Origin: Erysipelotrichaceae bacterium
GTDB lineage: Bacteria > Bacillota_I > Bacilli_A > Erysipelotrichales > Erysipelotrichaceae
Direction of reading: 5' to 3'
Assembly (NCBI GenBank): GCA_017405785.1
Contig: JAFQZR010000006.1
Coordinates: 1 to 64,000 of the forward strand
DNA length: 64,000 nt
The position numbers were made by a program, and so were the translations under genes. Under the pieces are notes generated by a model. The model did no database searches and was not told the DNA's origin. It saw nothing but the letters and a program-made list of their open reading frames with translations. Positions 26,737 to 34,679 of the stretch are shown here, piece by piece. The stretch's first letter is position 1; every line of letters begins with the position of its first letter.

Positions 26737-27549
26737 TTATCGTTTGTTTGGATAGCCTTTCTTCTGATCCATTTCATACAGGATCCTTACTGCTTCACAT
26801 CCGGCGTGAGTCATATTGGCGATCCACTGTTCGGAATGATCAAAGCCTGCCTGAGGGTCAAAGTGACCGGTATCTCCAGTTACTTCCAGCATATTGTCCA
26901 ACACAGTCGCAATACCTCCGGCTCTTAATCCCCAGAGTCTGGCCAGTACGAACATTACGCTCGCTTCCATTTCAGCGGCCACAACATTCATGGCCTTGAG
27001 ATCCTCAAAGTGATGTCTCCATTCTGAGATCCAGTAATTGTTGAAAGATGAACCCGGTCTAGGATGTCTGGCATAGAAAGTGTCGGCTGAACGGGTCACT
27101 CCCAGATGATAAGGAAGTCCAAGTCCTTCACAGGCTTCCAGACAGGCTGTTACGACATCGTGATCTGCTACGGCAGGATACTCAATAGGAGCATAGGCAG
27201 GTGAAGTCCCTTCCAGACGCATGGCAGAGTCAAATACCGCGATATCGCCGTTTTTAACATAATCCTGTAGTGTTCCGCATGTTCCGATACGGATAAAGGT
27301 ATGAACACCCAGACGGGCCAGTTCTTCCATTCCGATGGCGACAGATGGGCAGCCCATTCCCGTGCTCATGCAGGAAATAGGTACACCTTTGTATACGCCG
27401 GTGAATGTACGGTATTCACGGTTGTTCATAACCTCGTGAGCCTCATCCCAGAATGATGCTACGATAGGAACTCTTCCCGGATCTCCCGGTAACAGAACAT
27501 ATGGAGCGATATCTCCTTCCTTAAGCTGTATATGATACTGTAACGCCAT
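26737..27549 (-). CDS. udp: Uridine phosphorylase family protein
   Basis: 270 residues from ATG 27549. The ATG at 27555 follows AAGGAGG by one base, too close, while 27549 is spaced correctly. Nucleoside phosphorylase features: LLPGDPGRVP (phosphate-binding loop) at about 20, then IRIGTCGTLQ, and VVAAEMEASVMF, where the Glu-Met-Glu holds the ribose. The enzyme splits uridine with phosphate to uracil and ribose-1-phosphate for salvage. The base-recognition loop includes HFDPQ, so uridine preference is likely but not certain. It is last in the leftward run, with no evident link to polysaccharide synthesis. Confidence 0.88.
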   Translation of the reverse strand: MALQYHIQLKEGDIAPYVLLPGDPGRVPIVASFWDEAHEVMNNREYRTFTGVYKGVPISCMSTGMGCPSVAIGMEELARLGVHTFIRIGTCGTLQDYVKNGDIAVFDSAMRLEGTSPAYAPIEYPAVADHDVVTACLEACEGLGLPYHLGVTRSADTFYARHPRPGSSFNNYWISEWRHHFEDLKAMNVVAAEMEASVMFVLARLWGLRAGGIATVLDNMLEVTGDTGHFDPQAGFDHSEQWIANMTHAGCEAVRILYEMDQKKGYPNKR

Positions 27550-27561
27550 AATCATTCCTCC

Positions 27562-28047
27562 TTAATCATGACTCTTCTTACTGAAGACTGATTTTAACAG
27601 TCCTTTGTTTTTATTGCTCTTTCTATCGTTCTTTTTCAGTGTCTCGCAGAATTCTTCAAATTCCAGTCTCAGGCCATAGGATGCAAAACTGAATTCCTGA
27701 TATTTGTCCTTATCGTTCTTCCAATAGAGATACGTCCAGGGACCGGAATCACCGTCTACGACTTCCTCGTCTCTGGCTTTGACAGTTCCTTCCTTCAGAT
27801 ATTCAAATAAGGCAGCCCATTCATCATCATTGAGCTCCATAGTACCGTATTCCGTTTTATCGCTTTCTCTTAACGGCCAGTGATCTCCTTCTCTTTTCTC
27901 GTGATAAAAAAGATGTTTACCTTCATATACGTAGAAACGGAACCTCTGGAAATACGGCGGATATGATGACCCGTCCTTTGTATAATAGAAATCCTTTATG
28001 TCTTCCGGCCTGATGTCTTTGCCTACGGCAAACTTTCTGTCAAACAT
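27562..28047 (-). CDS. Unknown protein with basic C-terminal tail
   Basis: 161 residues, not recognised. It looks like a single soluble alpha/beta domain (FQRFRFYVYEGKHLFYHEKREG, then YGTMELNDDEWAALFEYLKEG) and ends GLLKSVFSKK, reminiscent of the tails of two proteins near the window start. AAGGAG precedes the ATG at the right distance. It lies between udp and the flippase, 5 and 12 bases from them, so it is read on the same transcript. Confidence 0.5.
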   Translation of the reverse strand: MFDRKFAVGKDIRPEDIKDFYYTKDGSSYPPYFQRFRFYVYEGKHLFYHEKREGDHWPLRESDKTEYGTMELNDDEWAALFEYLKEGTVKARDEEVVDGDSGPWTYLYWKNDKDKYQEFSFASYGLRLEFEEFCETLKKNDRKSNKNKGLLKSVFSKKSHD

Positions 28048-28052
28048 GTTAA

Positions 28053-29609
28053 TTACTCCTTATCGAATAAATGTATTTTGGCTACCTTATAGATCAGTCT
28101 GTCAGCTGTTGCCAGACAGTAACGGAAATTATCTGTCTTATGGTACAGAATGATGATTATTACATTAGGAACGATCAGACAAACCAGAAGTTTGCCTAAC
28201 AGATTAAGATATGCATTGTCAATTTTTACAACGCTGGCAGCCAGTGAAGTTATTACCAATAAGCCAAAGAATACCAGGATATAGCTTATCGTTTCCTTAC
28301 AGTAATCCTTTATGCTTCTGCCGAATAAGCCGTTATACACAAACTTAGGATAGCTGTAGCACCATAACACCAGACCGCTTAACGTAGTACCAATGAAGAC
28401 CCCGACCAGACCGATGGTTTTGGCCAGGATGACGCTGATGGTGATGTTTATCAGAGCTTCCAGGACAGGAACAATTCTGTCTTCATGGAAAATACCGGCT
28501 GCTGTCTTAAATGACAGATAGACATTGCGCATGGTTTTCTGGAAGAAGTTGAACGCCAGCACCAACATGACGAAATCCGGCAGTAATCTTGACTCTCCTA
28601 TCCAGATGACGACCCACGGTGCCATTAACACATACAGACAGATACCGCAGAAGGCAGCCATCCAGAAGTTGATGAAGCGAAGCTTGTTAAAGACGTCATA
28701 CTGCTTATCCTTATCCGCAGTAACCAGAAGGTTGCCGACGCTAGGCGTTACGGCTTCAATGACCTGCTTGGAAAGGTTCCTGATCGCCTCAATGATCAGG
28801 GCATAGTTGGAATACAGCCCAGCCGTGACAAGACCCAGGATCCTGGTTATTACCAGGTTATCTGTTCCGTTAACCACAAAGGCTCCGATCTGATGGAAGA
28901 ACAGACCTCTGATCTTCAGGAAAATATCCCGCTTTATGTCTTCACTGATTGGGTTTGCTCCCTTATCGGAAAGATCAGGATACTTACGGATTACCTCATA
29001 GGTTATGACAACGTTCTCTATCACACGCAGTAAGACCATTATTGCCAGATACAGATAGTAGTTTCTGGTGATGTAGAGTATGATGGTCTGAACGATCTTC
29101 ATGATCGTCAGGCATATTATGTGGATGATCTGAACTATGTAGTTTTCCTGCTTGGCATAGAAAATACTGCGCTTGTATGACAGGAAATAGGAGAATACCG
29201 CATCAGCCAGGAAGAAAAGATATACGACCGTGGCATTAATGTCGACTGTGACTTCCTTGACAAAGAACGGTAATATCGGTATGATCCGCAAGCCGATAGC
29301 CGCAACGATGAAACCGATGATATGGTATCCCCTACGATAGAATGCCATTAAGGATCTGATGGTTTCCTTGTCGTCCTGTTCGATCGGTTTGTAAAGGTTA
29401 TAAATGATGGCACTGCCCATGCCCAGTTCAACGACCGATAACATGCTGATGACATTGGTGTATAAGCCATTTAAGCCCTGCATCTCATCCCCCAGAATCA
29501 GCACAAAATAGCGTCTGGCTATTATTCCCAGCAGTACTGAGGCAATATTAGCCATCGCTGACGCTAACATGTTGATAAAGGAGTTACGGGTTCTTGATGA
29601 GTCAGCCAT
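28053..29609 (-). CDS. Polysaccharide flippase (Wzx/MATE type)
   Basis: 518 residues, about 12-14 membrane helices. The N-terminus (FINMLASAMANIASVLLGIIARRYF, here abbreviated to its pattern) is that of MOP-superfamily oligosaccharide flippases, with YNLYKPIEQDDKETI in the first cytoplasmic loop. It should move undecaprenyl-linked repeat units across the membrane. It is the distal flippase of the locus; a second, unrelated-looking one lies at 31853. AAAGGA precedes the ATG. Confidence 0.82.
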   Translation of the reverse strand: MADSSRTRNSFINMLASAMANIASVLLGIIARRYFVLILGDEMQGLNGLYTNVISMLSVVELGMGSAIIYNLYKPIEQDDKETIRSLMAFYRRGYHIIGFIVAAIGLRIIPILPFFVKEVTVDINATVVYLFFLADAVFSYFLSYKRSIFYAKQENYIVQIIHIICLTIMKIVQTIILYITRNYYLYLAIMVLLRVIENVVITYEVIRKYPDLSDKGANPISEDIKRDIFLKIRGLFFHQIGAFVVNGTDNLVITRILGLVTAGLYSNYALIIEAIRNLSKQVIEAVTPSVGNLLVTADKDKQYDVFNKLRFINFWMAAFCGICLYVLMAPWVVIWIGESRLLPDFVMLVLAFNFFQKTMRNVYLSFKTAAGIFHEDRIVPVLEALINITISVILAKTIGLVGVFIGTTLSGLVLWCYSYPKFVYNGLFGRSIKDYCKETISYILVFFGLLVITSLAASVVKIDNAYLNLLGKLLVCLIVPNVIIIILYHKTDNFRYCLATADRLIYKVAKIHLFDKE

Positions 29610-29628
29610 TTCTGTCCTTTCAGATAAT

Positions 29629-30804
29629 CTATTTCAGTATTTCCGCCCATTTGCGGCATATTACATCACAGTCAAAGTTCTTAACCTGTCTGACTGCGTT
29701 ATTTCCCATTTTTACCAGAGCATCGTGATCCACTGTCATCTTAATCATGGCCTGAGCCAGCCGCTCAACATCACCGTGAGGTACAATGATACCACAATCC
29801 GCATCACCGAAAATCTCACGGACACTCGGCATGTCAAAGGCGATTACCGGTAAGCCATACTGCATGGCTTCGGTAATGGTCAGTCCCCAGCCTTCCCACT
29901 GAGAAGTCATGATGCATACTGAAGAGTTAAGATAATGACTCTCCATGTCATTGGATCTGCCCGGCATGATGATTCTGTTTTCAAGGCCATATTTCTTAAC
30001 CAGCTCATCATATTTACCTTTTTCCGGACCTTCACCGACAAGCACCAGCTTCCATTCCGCCTTTTTTCCGGCGAATATCGCAAACGCTTCTATCAGTTTG
30101 TCATAGTTTTTCAGCTCTACAAACCTGCCGGCCGCAATGAAATTCTTCTCTGACAGATCACTTCTCTTGTCGGTACTGAAGGTGTTAGGATCATAGAACA
30201 CTTCACTGTCATAACCGTAGTATTTTTTGATCTTCTCATCGTCATCATGCGTACATACCACATAATGATCAAGATTTTCAAACATCAGGGATACGACTTT
30301 ATCCATGTTGTACATTCTGATGCCCTTGGTTTTGAAGTAAACCTCCGTTGTGGAATGCTGCCAGCCTATCAGTCTCGCTCTTTTTATGTATTTCTTTGCG
30401 ATGGCCAGTCTGGCTGAGTTATCGCAGGCCATCCCGATCACATAGTCAAAGTCATTTGCGTTGATGTATTTCGCAATGATTCTGGCATCAGTGTCGCTGG
30501 CGAACATGGCTTTCTGCCGTGTTGAACTGTTTCCTATCGCTGCTGTGGTGTTTCTGATCTTTTTCAGCTCATAGAAGGTTCTTCTGATGATGCGGTTAGG
30601 TAACGTAAAAAGCTCATTCATCCAGATGAGATGAACGGTTTCGTCCAGCTTATACAGATCATAGTCAGCTGTAACGTTTCTTCTGTAGATCAGGATCGAT
30701 ACATCGTATCCTTCCTTTACCAGTTCATTGGCGAAGACATTCGTTACACGCCGTACTCCTCCCAGATCAAAGGGAGAGTCTACCAGTATGCCTACTTTTA
30801 TCAT
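29629..30804 (-). CDS. GT4 family glycosyltransferase
   Basis: 391 residues, GT-B fold. The N-terminal half opens with GILVDSPFDLGGVRRV, an acceptor-side glycine motif. The C-terminal half has the donor features AAGRFVELKNYDKLIEAF, LVLVGEGPEKGKY and SQWEGWGLTITEAM, including the E-x7-E type pair. It is a retaining transferase adding a sugar to the lipid-linked repeat unit. The donor sugar cannot be read. Two bases separate it from the Stealth gene upstream. Confidence 0.85.
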   Translation of the reverse strand: MIKVGILVDSPFDLGGVRRVTNVFANELVKEGYDVSILIYRRNVTADYDLYKLDETVHLIWMNELFTLPNRIIRRTFYELKKIRNTTAAIGNSSTRQKAMFASDTDARIIAKYINANDFDYVIGMACDNSARLAIAKKYIKRARLIGWQHSTTEVYFKTKGIRMYNMDKVVSLMFENLDHYVVCTHDDDEKIKKYYGYDSEVFYDPNTFSTDKRSDLSEKNFIAAGRFVELKNYDKLIEAFAIFAGKKAEWKLVLVGEGPEKGKYDELVKKYGLENRIIMPGRSNDMESHYLNSSVCIMTSQWEGWGLTITEAMQYGLPVIAFDMPSVREIFGDADCGIIVPHGDVERLAQAMIKMTVDHDALVKMGNNAVRQVKNFDCDVICRKWAEILK

Positions 30805-30806
30805 TT

Positions 30807-31811
30807 CTATTTCTCAAACTGACATTTGTCAGGTAATTTCTTATCCAGTGCCGCCAGTACTCTCTTACGGCATTCTTCATAATTATCAATGTCATACTCG
30901 TCTTCAATGCATAAAGCCTTGAACTTTCTGCCCAGGATGTACTGTTCGGCTTTCTTGTCGCTGATGTAGATCATTCTGCCGAAGTTTACGCTTCTCTGTT
31001 CAAACTGACCGCTGGCATACTGCCAGTACTGACACAGATAATGGTTGACACTGTCACGGTTATTGCGGAAGCGGAAGCTCTGAGTTCTCTTCAGGATCTC
31101 CGGTTCAGCTTCCCAGACCTTTTCAAAGGTGCTCTTAAGATATGAATACGGTAAGTGAGCACAGTGGAAGCCGGTAAAGTAGCCGTATGGCAGCATCGGT
31201 ACTGTCATGAACCAGTACTTGCCCTGCTTAAAGGACAGTACCTTTCTCCAGTTATTCTTCAGGAATTCCTTGAAGTTGAAATGCTTGTTTATGACAAAAA
31301 TGTCATTAGCCAGTTTCTTGAAGAATCCTTCTTCACTTTTGCCGGTAATGGCCAGAGCCCTTAAGGCAAAGGTGTCGCAAGGCAGACCATTCTTGAAGAA
31401 ATCTTCCGGCGTGGTCGGGTTGACTAGGAAGATATCATCGTTAAAGTACACAAACTTCTCAGATAAACCCTTTATTTCATGAAGATTGGCTTCAATGGCG
31501 TTGGAATTAAAGGTCGGCAGACATTCAGCCGGGATGTAGTCACTGTGGTTTACCAGAACCAGCTTTTCACAGTTCTCATTCAGCCAATCCGGTTTCTGCC
31601 CGCAGGTAACAAAGTAGACCTTGTTTACCCAAGGGGCAAACTTATCAATGCCACGGAAAAAATAAGGCAGTGTGCCCATGTCACGGTAACGTTCCTTACG
31701 GTTATCCACTGATGAAGACAAAGCTGACTTAGGACTGTACTTGGCCTTTTCCGCCTGCCAGGCGGGATCACTGTCATCAACCCAGGTAACCACAAAATCT
31801 ATTTTTTCCAT
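30807..31811 (-). CDS. Stealth-family sugar-phosphate transferase
   Basis: 334 residues. The conserved regions of Stealth proteins are clear: CR1 DFVVTWVDDSDPAW at the N-terminus, CR2 RYRDMGTLPYFFRGIDKFAP with VNKVYFVTCGQKPDWL, and CR3 NAIEANLHEIKGLSEKFVYF followed by NDD. Members transfer a hexose- or HexNAc-1-phosphate to a sugar hydroxyl, making phosphodiester bonds in capsules and teichoic-like polymers. Its presence suggests the polymer made here has phosphodiester links. It stands between a flippase and a GT4 gene. Confidence 0.88.
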   Translation of the reverse strand: MEKIDFVVTWVDDSDPAWQAEKAKYSPKSALSSSVDNRKERYRDMGTLPYFFRGIDKFAPWVNKVYFVTCGQKPDWLNENCEKLVLVNHSDYIPAECLPTFNSNAIEANLHEIKGLSEKFVYFNDDIFLVNPTTPEDFFKNGLPCDTFALRALAITGKSEEGFFKKLANDIFVINKHFNFKEFLKNNWRKVLSFKQGKYWFMTVPMLPYGYFTGFHCAHLPYSYLKSTFEKVWEAEPEILKRTQSFRFRNNRDSVNHYLCQYWQYASGQFEQRSVNFGRMIYISDKKAEQYILGRKFKALCIEDEYDIDNYEECRKRVLAALDKKLPDKCQFEK

Positions 31812-31852
31812 AATAATCCAACCTTTACCCGATTCTTTCTAATTCTATCATA

Positions 31853-33286
31853 TCACTGATTTCTGTTGACCATGGCTTTAATGAACTTCACCAGATCAAT
31901 GGCTTTATGAACATAAACGACGGTTATCACGAATAAAGCTAACGCGATCAGCCATCTTACTACTGTCATTTTTATCATGAACAGGCACACAAACATCACC
32001 GCAATCATCAGTATGCCGCAGACAAAGAAGACCTTGTTATCAAACAGAGGCTCTTTCTGAATTCCCGCCGCAATGAAGTAATGCAGCAGGAAATAGAGTA
32101 TGTAGGTAACCAGTGTCGTATAAGCGGCAGCTACATAACCGTATCTAGGTATCAGTAAATAGTTAAGCACTACATTGGTTACTGCGGCTATGACCGTACA
32201 TACCGCAATCTGTCTGGTCTTTTCGTGGTAGTATTCTATTCCTGAAGGGAACGTAAACAGGAAGACAAAGAATCCGCTTGCGATTACCGGAATGGCACAG
32301 TAACTGGAATCACTGTACTTTTCCGGTCCGAAGATCCTGATGACTTCCGGAGAAACAAACATGTAACAGACACAGAACGCAAACATGACCAGAGTAAACA
32401 TTCTGGTAACGTCCCTTATCTTGTCTCTGTTATCCTGACTCATCTGCTCATAAAACCATGGTTCCCATACCCCGGTCAGCGAGGTTACAACCACACTTAC
32501 CACTAGGTAGATCGTATAAGCAAAACCGAAGATGGCTGCCTGTTCAGAACCGATCATATCACGGATCATGATCTGTCCGAACTGACCCAGTACGACCTGT
32601 GACAGTCCATGCGGGATAATTGGTAAGCTGAAAATAAGACCCCACTTCCAGAAATCCAGGGTTGCCGGGAATCGGAAGTCTCTGTCTTTGCAAAGGTACC
32701 TGATAATATATAATCCTATTAATGCGGAAGGAATGGTTGTTCCCAGTACTCTTCCCAACAGGGTATTACCCTTAAATACCGTTAATATCAGTAATACGGA
32801 TAACACCGTATTTCCTATGGCGTTGGCCGCCGCAACTTTCAGGTAGCTCTGATATTCATATTCCAGAGCTACATAGGAGTTATAGCACATGATCAGAGCG
32901 GTTGAAGCGCTGTATAAGAGCAGGGCATTGGTATTGATCAGATCAAAACCTAAAGTTAATACCTTTGTCAGATACAGCACATTCATCAGTAACAGGAAAC
33001 TCAGTGTGGATATTATCAGCAGATAAACCGTTGACGTCACATACTTGTTATAGTCCTTGCCGTATTTATACTTGGCGTTCTTATAACTGGTATGGATCGC
33101 CATTCCTATTAACATGGAGAAAATGGCTTCAAACGAAGTAAAGGTACTGTATTCGCCGAAATCATGCTGGGTCATGATCCTGGTGTATACGGACACAGTC
33201 AAAAAGGTTAATCCCCTGATCAGGAAATTACCAATTGTATACCCCGCTCCGGCCTTAATGACCTTGTTTTCTCTGTTTTCTGACAA
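31853..33286 (-). CDS. Second polysaccharide flippase (Wzx type)
   Basis: 477 residues, about 12-14 membrane helices, opening AGAGYTIGNFLIRGLTFLTV as in O-antigen flippases. The start appears to be TTG at 33286, with GAGGA about 9 bases upstream; it overlaps the preceding gene by 32 bases. It is distinct from the flippase at 28053. It may export the main repeat unit, with the other serving a second glycan, or vice versa. Confidence 0.82.
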   Translation of the reverse strand: MSENRENKVIKAGAGYTIGNFLIRGLTFLTVSVYTRIMTQHDFGEYSTFTSFEAIFSMLIGMAIHTSYKNAKYKYGKDYNKYVTSTVYLLIISTLSFLLLMNVLYLTKVLTLGFDLINTNALLLYSASTALIMCYNSYVALEYEYQSYLKVAAANAIGNTVLSVLLILTVFKGNTLLGRVLGTTIPSALIGLYIIRYLCKDRDFRFPATLDFWKWGLIFSLPIIPHGLSQVVLGQFGQIMIRDMIGSEQAAIFGFAYTIYLVVSVVVTSLTGVWEPWFYEQMSQDNRDKIRDVTRMFTLVMFAFCVCYMFVSPEVIRIFGPEKYSDSSYCAIPVIASGFFVFLFTFPSGIEYYHEKTRQIAVCTVIAAVTNVVLNYLLIPRYGYVAAAYTTLVTYILYFLLHYFIAAGIQKEPLFDNKVFFVCGILMIAVMFVCLFMIKMTVVRWLIALALFVITVVYVHKAIDLVKFIKAMVNRNQ

Positions 33287-33884
33287 CTTTCTCTGTCCTC
33301 TTTGTATATTCCTTTTCTGCCATAGTTACAAACTTACGGCAGATGTCCTGTTCCTTACTGTCTATGTGTCTTTCATCCGTGCCGTAGTTATCAACGTATG
33401 ACGGATATTCATTTTCAATGTCTTTTTCATATATGACGGCGTTTGCCCTGAGGCATGCCATTCTGAACTGATTCTTAAAAGCTCTGCCTGTTATGTTGTC
33501 TCTGTATTTCCTGTCCGGATCTTCCTTAACAACCAGTACATAAGGCATCTTATTCTTATAGGCAACGTTCTCGGCTATCGTGGTAAACACGGATGGAGCT
33601 TCTATGACAGCGTATTCATGTTCCTCAATGACTTTGTATAATGCAGATATGACTTCCGCAAATCTCAGCAAGTATTTGCCGGTTACCGGAAACTGAATCA
33701 CCGACACTCTGTCACTGTCACAGCGTATGTATCCTGTGATCTGTTCTTCACTGACCTTTTTCGTTCTGGCCAGTACATCAATTTCATCAAACCGCTCCAG
33801 ATATCTGTCATATCCGTTTTTGCTGTATACATTGCCATCCGGAGTAACATATAATACCGCATCCGTAATTATCAGTGTCTTCAT
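33255..33884 (-). CDS. Half-length GT-B glycosyltransferase-like protein
   Basis: 209 residues. The sequence fits only the N-terminal, acceptor-binding half of a GT4-type enzyme: KTLIITDAVLY, then YAVIEAPSVFTTIAENVAYK, then PYVLVVKEDP. The donor-binding half with the usual GEGP and E-x7-E motifs is missing; a basic tail (RTEKVVRKQRKQ) and the flippase start follow instead. It may be a decayed gene or a helper subunit that pairs with a separate donor half. GAGGT precedes the ATG, so it is probably translated. Confidence 0.6.
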   Translation of the reverse strand: MKTLIITDAVLYVTPDGNVYSKNGYDRYLERFDEIDVLARTKKVSEEQITGYIRCDSDRVSVIQFPVTGKYLLRFAEVISALYKVIEEHEYAVIEAPSVFTTIAENVAYKNKMPYVLVVKEDPDRKYRDNITGRAFKNQFRMACLRANAVIYEKDIENEYPSYVDNYGTDERHIDSKEQDICRKFVTMAEKEYTKRTEKVVRKQRKQGH

Positions 33885-33885
33885 G

Positions 33886-34674
33886 CTACCTCATCAGCCA
33901 TATTCTTAACTGTCTTTTTCCCAATATGGCCCGTTTATACAGGATTCCCTTGTTCTGTATGCGGCAGTAGTTCCGGAAATCCTTTTTGAAGATGTTGAAT
34001 CTTCTGATCACTGCGGCCTTATCTGTCTTTTCCGCAAAGGAGAAAGACTGATTTATATCTCCATCCAGCACTTCCACCGTATCGTAACCGTTTTTCATGA
34101 GATCTTCCATGAAGCAGTAGTCGATCATGTCCACAAACAGTTCCTCATTGAATCTGATTTCTTCTGAAAACACCTTACCGTGAATCACCAGTCCGCTGTT
34201 TATCGGATAGACACATTTATATGTACCCGGTTTATCAACAGTATCACTTCTTTTCTTGAAGATTCCGTTTGCGGTTACCGGTGACTTCGGTGTGCCGTTA
34301 CTTCTGACAATGCCGGTTACTACATCACATGAATTCTCCTTATTCACGTATTCAATGACATTCTTTATGTACTCTTTAGAGAACTGTGTATCATCGTCAC
34401 AGATCATAACCCAGTAATCTTCATCATCAATCAGGGAGATGGCCTTGTTATAGCTTCTGCTCAGGCCGATATTGCCATGGTTATTAACATATGTGATATG
34501 GCTGTTATTCTCGGCGTACCGTTCATTCTTCTCAGTGTACTCTTCAGAAGAGTTGTCCATTACGATAAGTCTGCAGTCACTGTTCTCACAAAATTTCAAA
34601 AAGGTATCGAGAGATACCATTTTTTCAATATATCCGTTATATAGCACCACCACAAAGTACAGCCTGCTGTTCAT
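33886..34674 (-). CDS. GT2 family glycosyltransferase
   Basis: 262 residues, GT-A fold, rhamnosyltransferase-like style: VVVLYNGY near the start, LIVMDNSSEE, then NHGNIGLSRSYNKAI and ICDDDTQF, whose Asp run binds metal and nucleotide sugar. There are no membrane helices. It adds one sugar to the repeat unit; rhamnose is plausible given rfbACBD in the same cluster but is not shown. It ends one base before the next ATG. Confidence 0.82.
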   Translation of the reverse strand: MNSRLYFVVVLYNGYIEKMVSLDTFLKFCENSDCRLIVMDNSSEEYTEKNERYAENNSHITYVNNHGNIGLSRSYNKAISLIDDEDYWVMICDDDTQFSKEYIKNVIEYVNKENSCDVVTGIVRSNGTPKSPVTANGIFKKRSDTVDKPGTYKCVYPINSGLVIHGKVFSEEIRFNEELFVDMIDYCFMEDLMKNGYDTVEVLDGDINQSFSFAEKTDKAAVIRRFNIFKKDFRNYCRIQNKGILYKRAILGKRQLRIWLMR

Positions 34675-34679
34675 AATGA

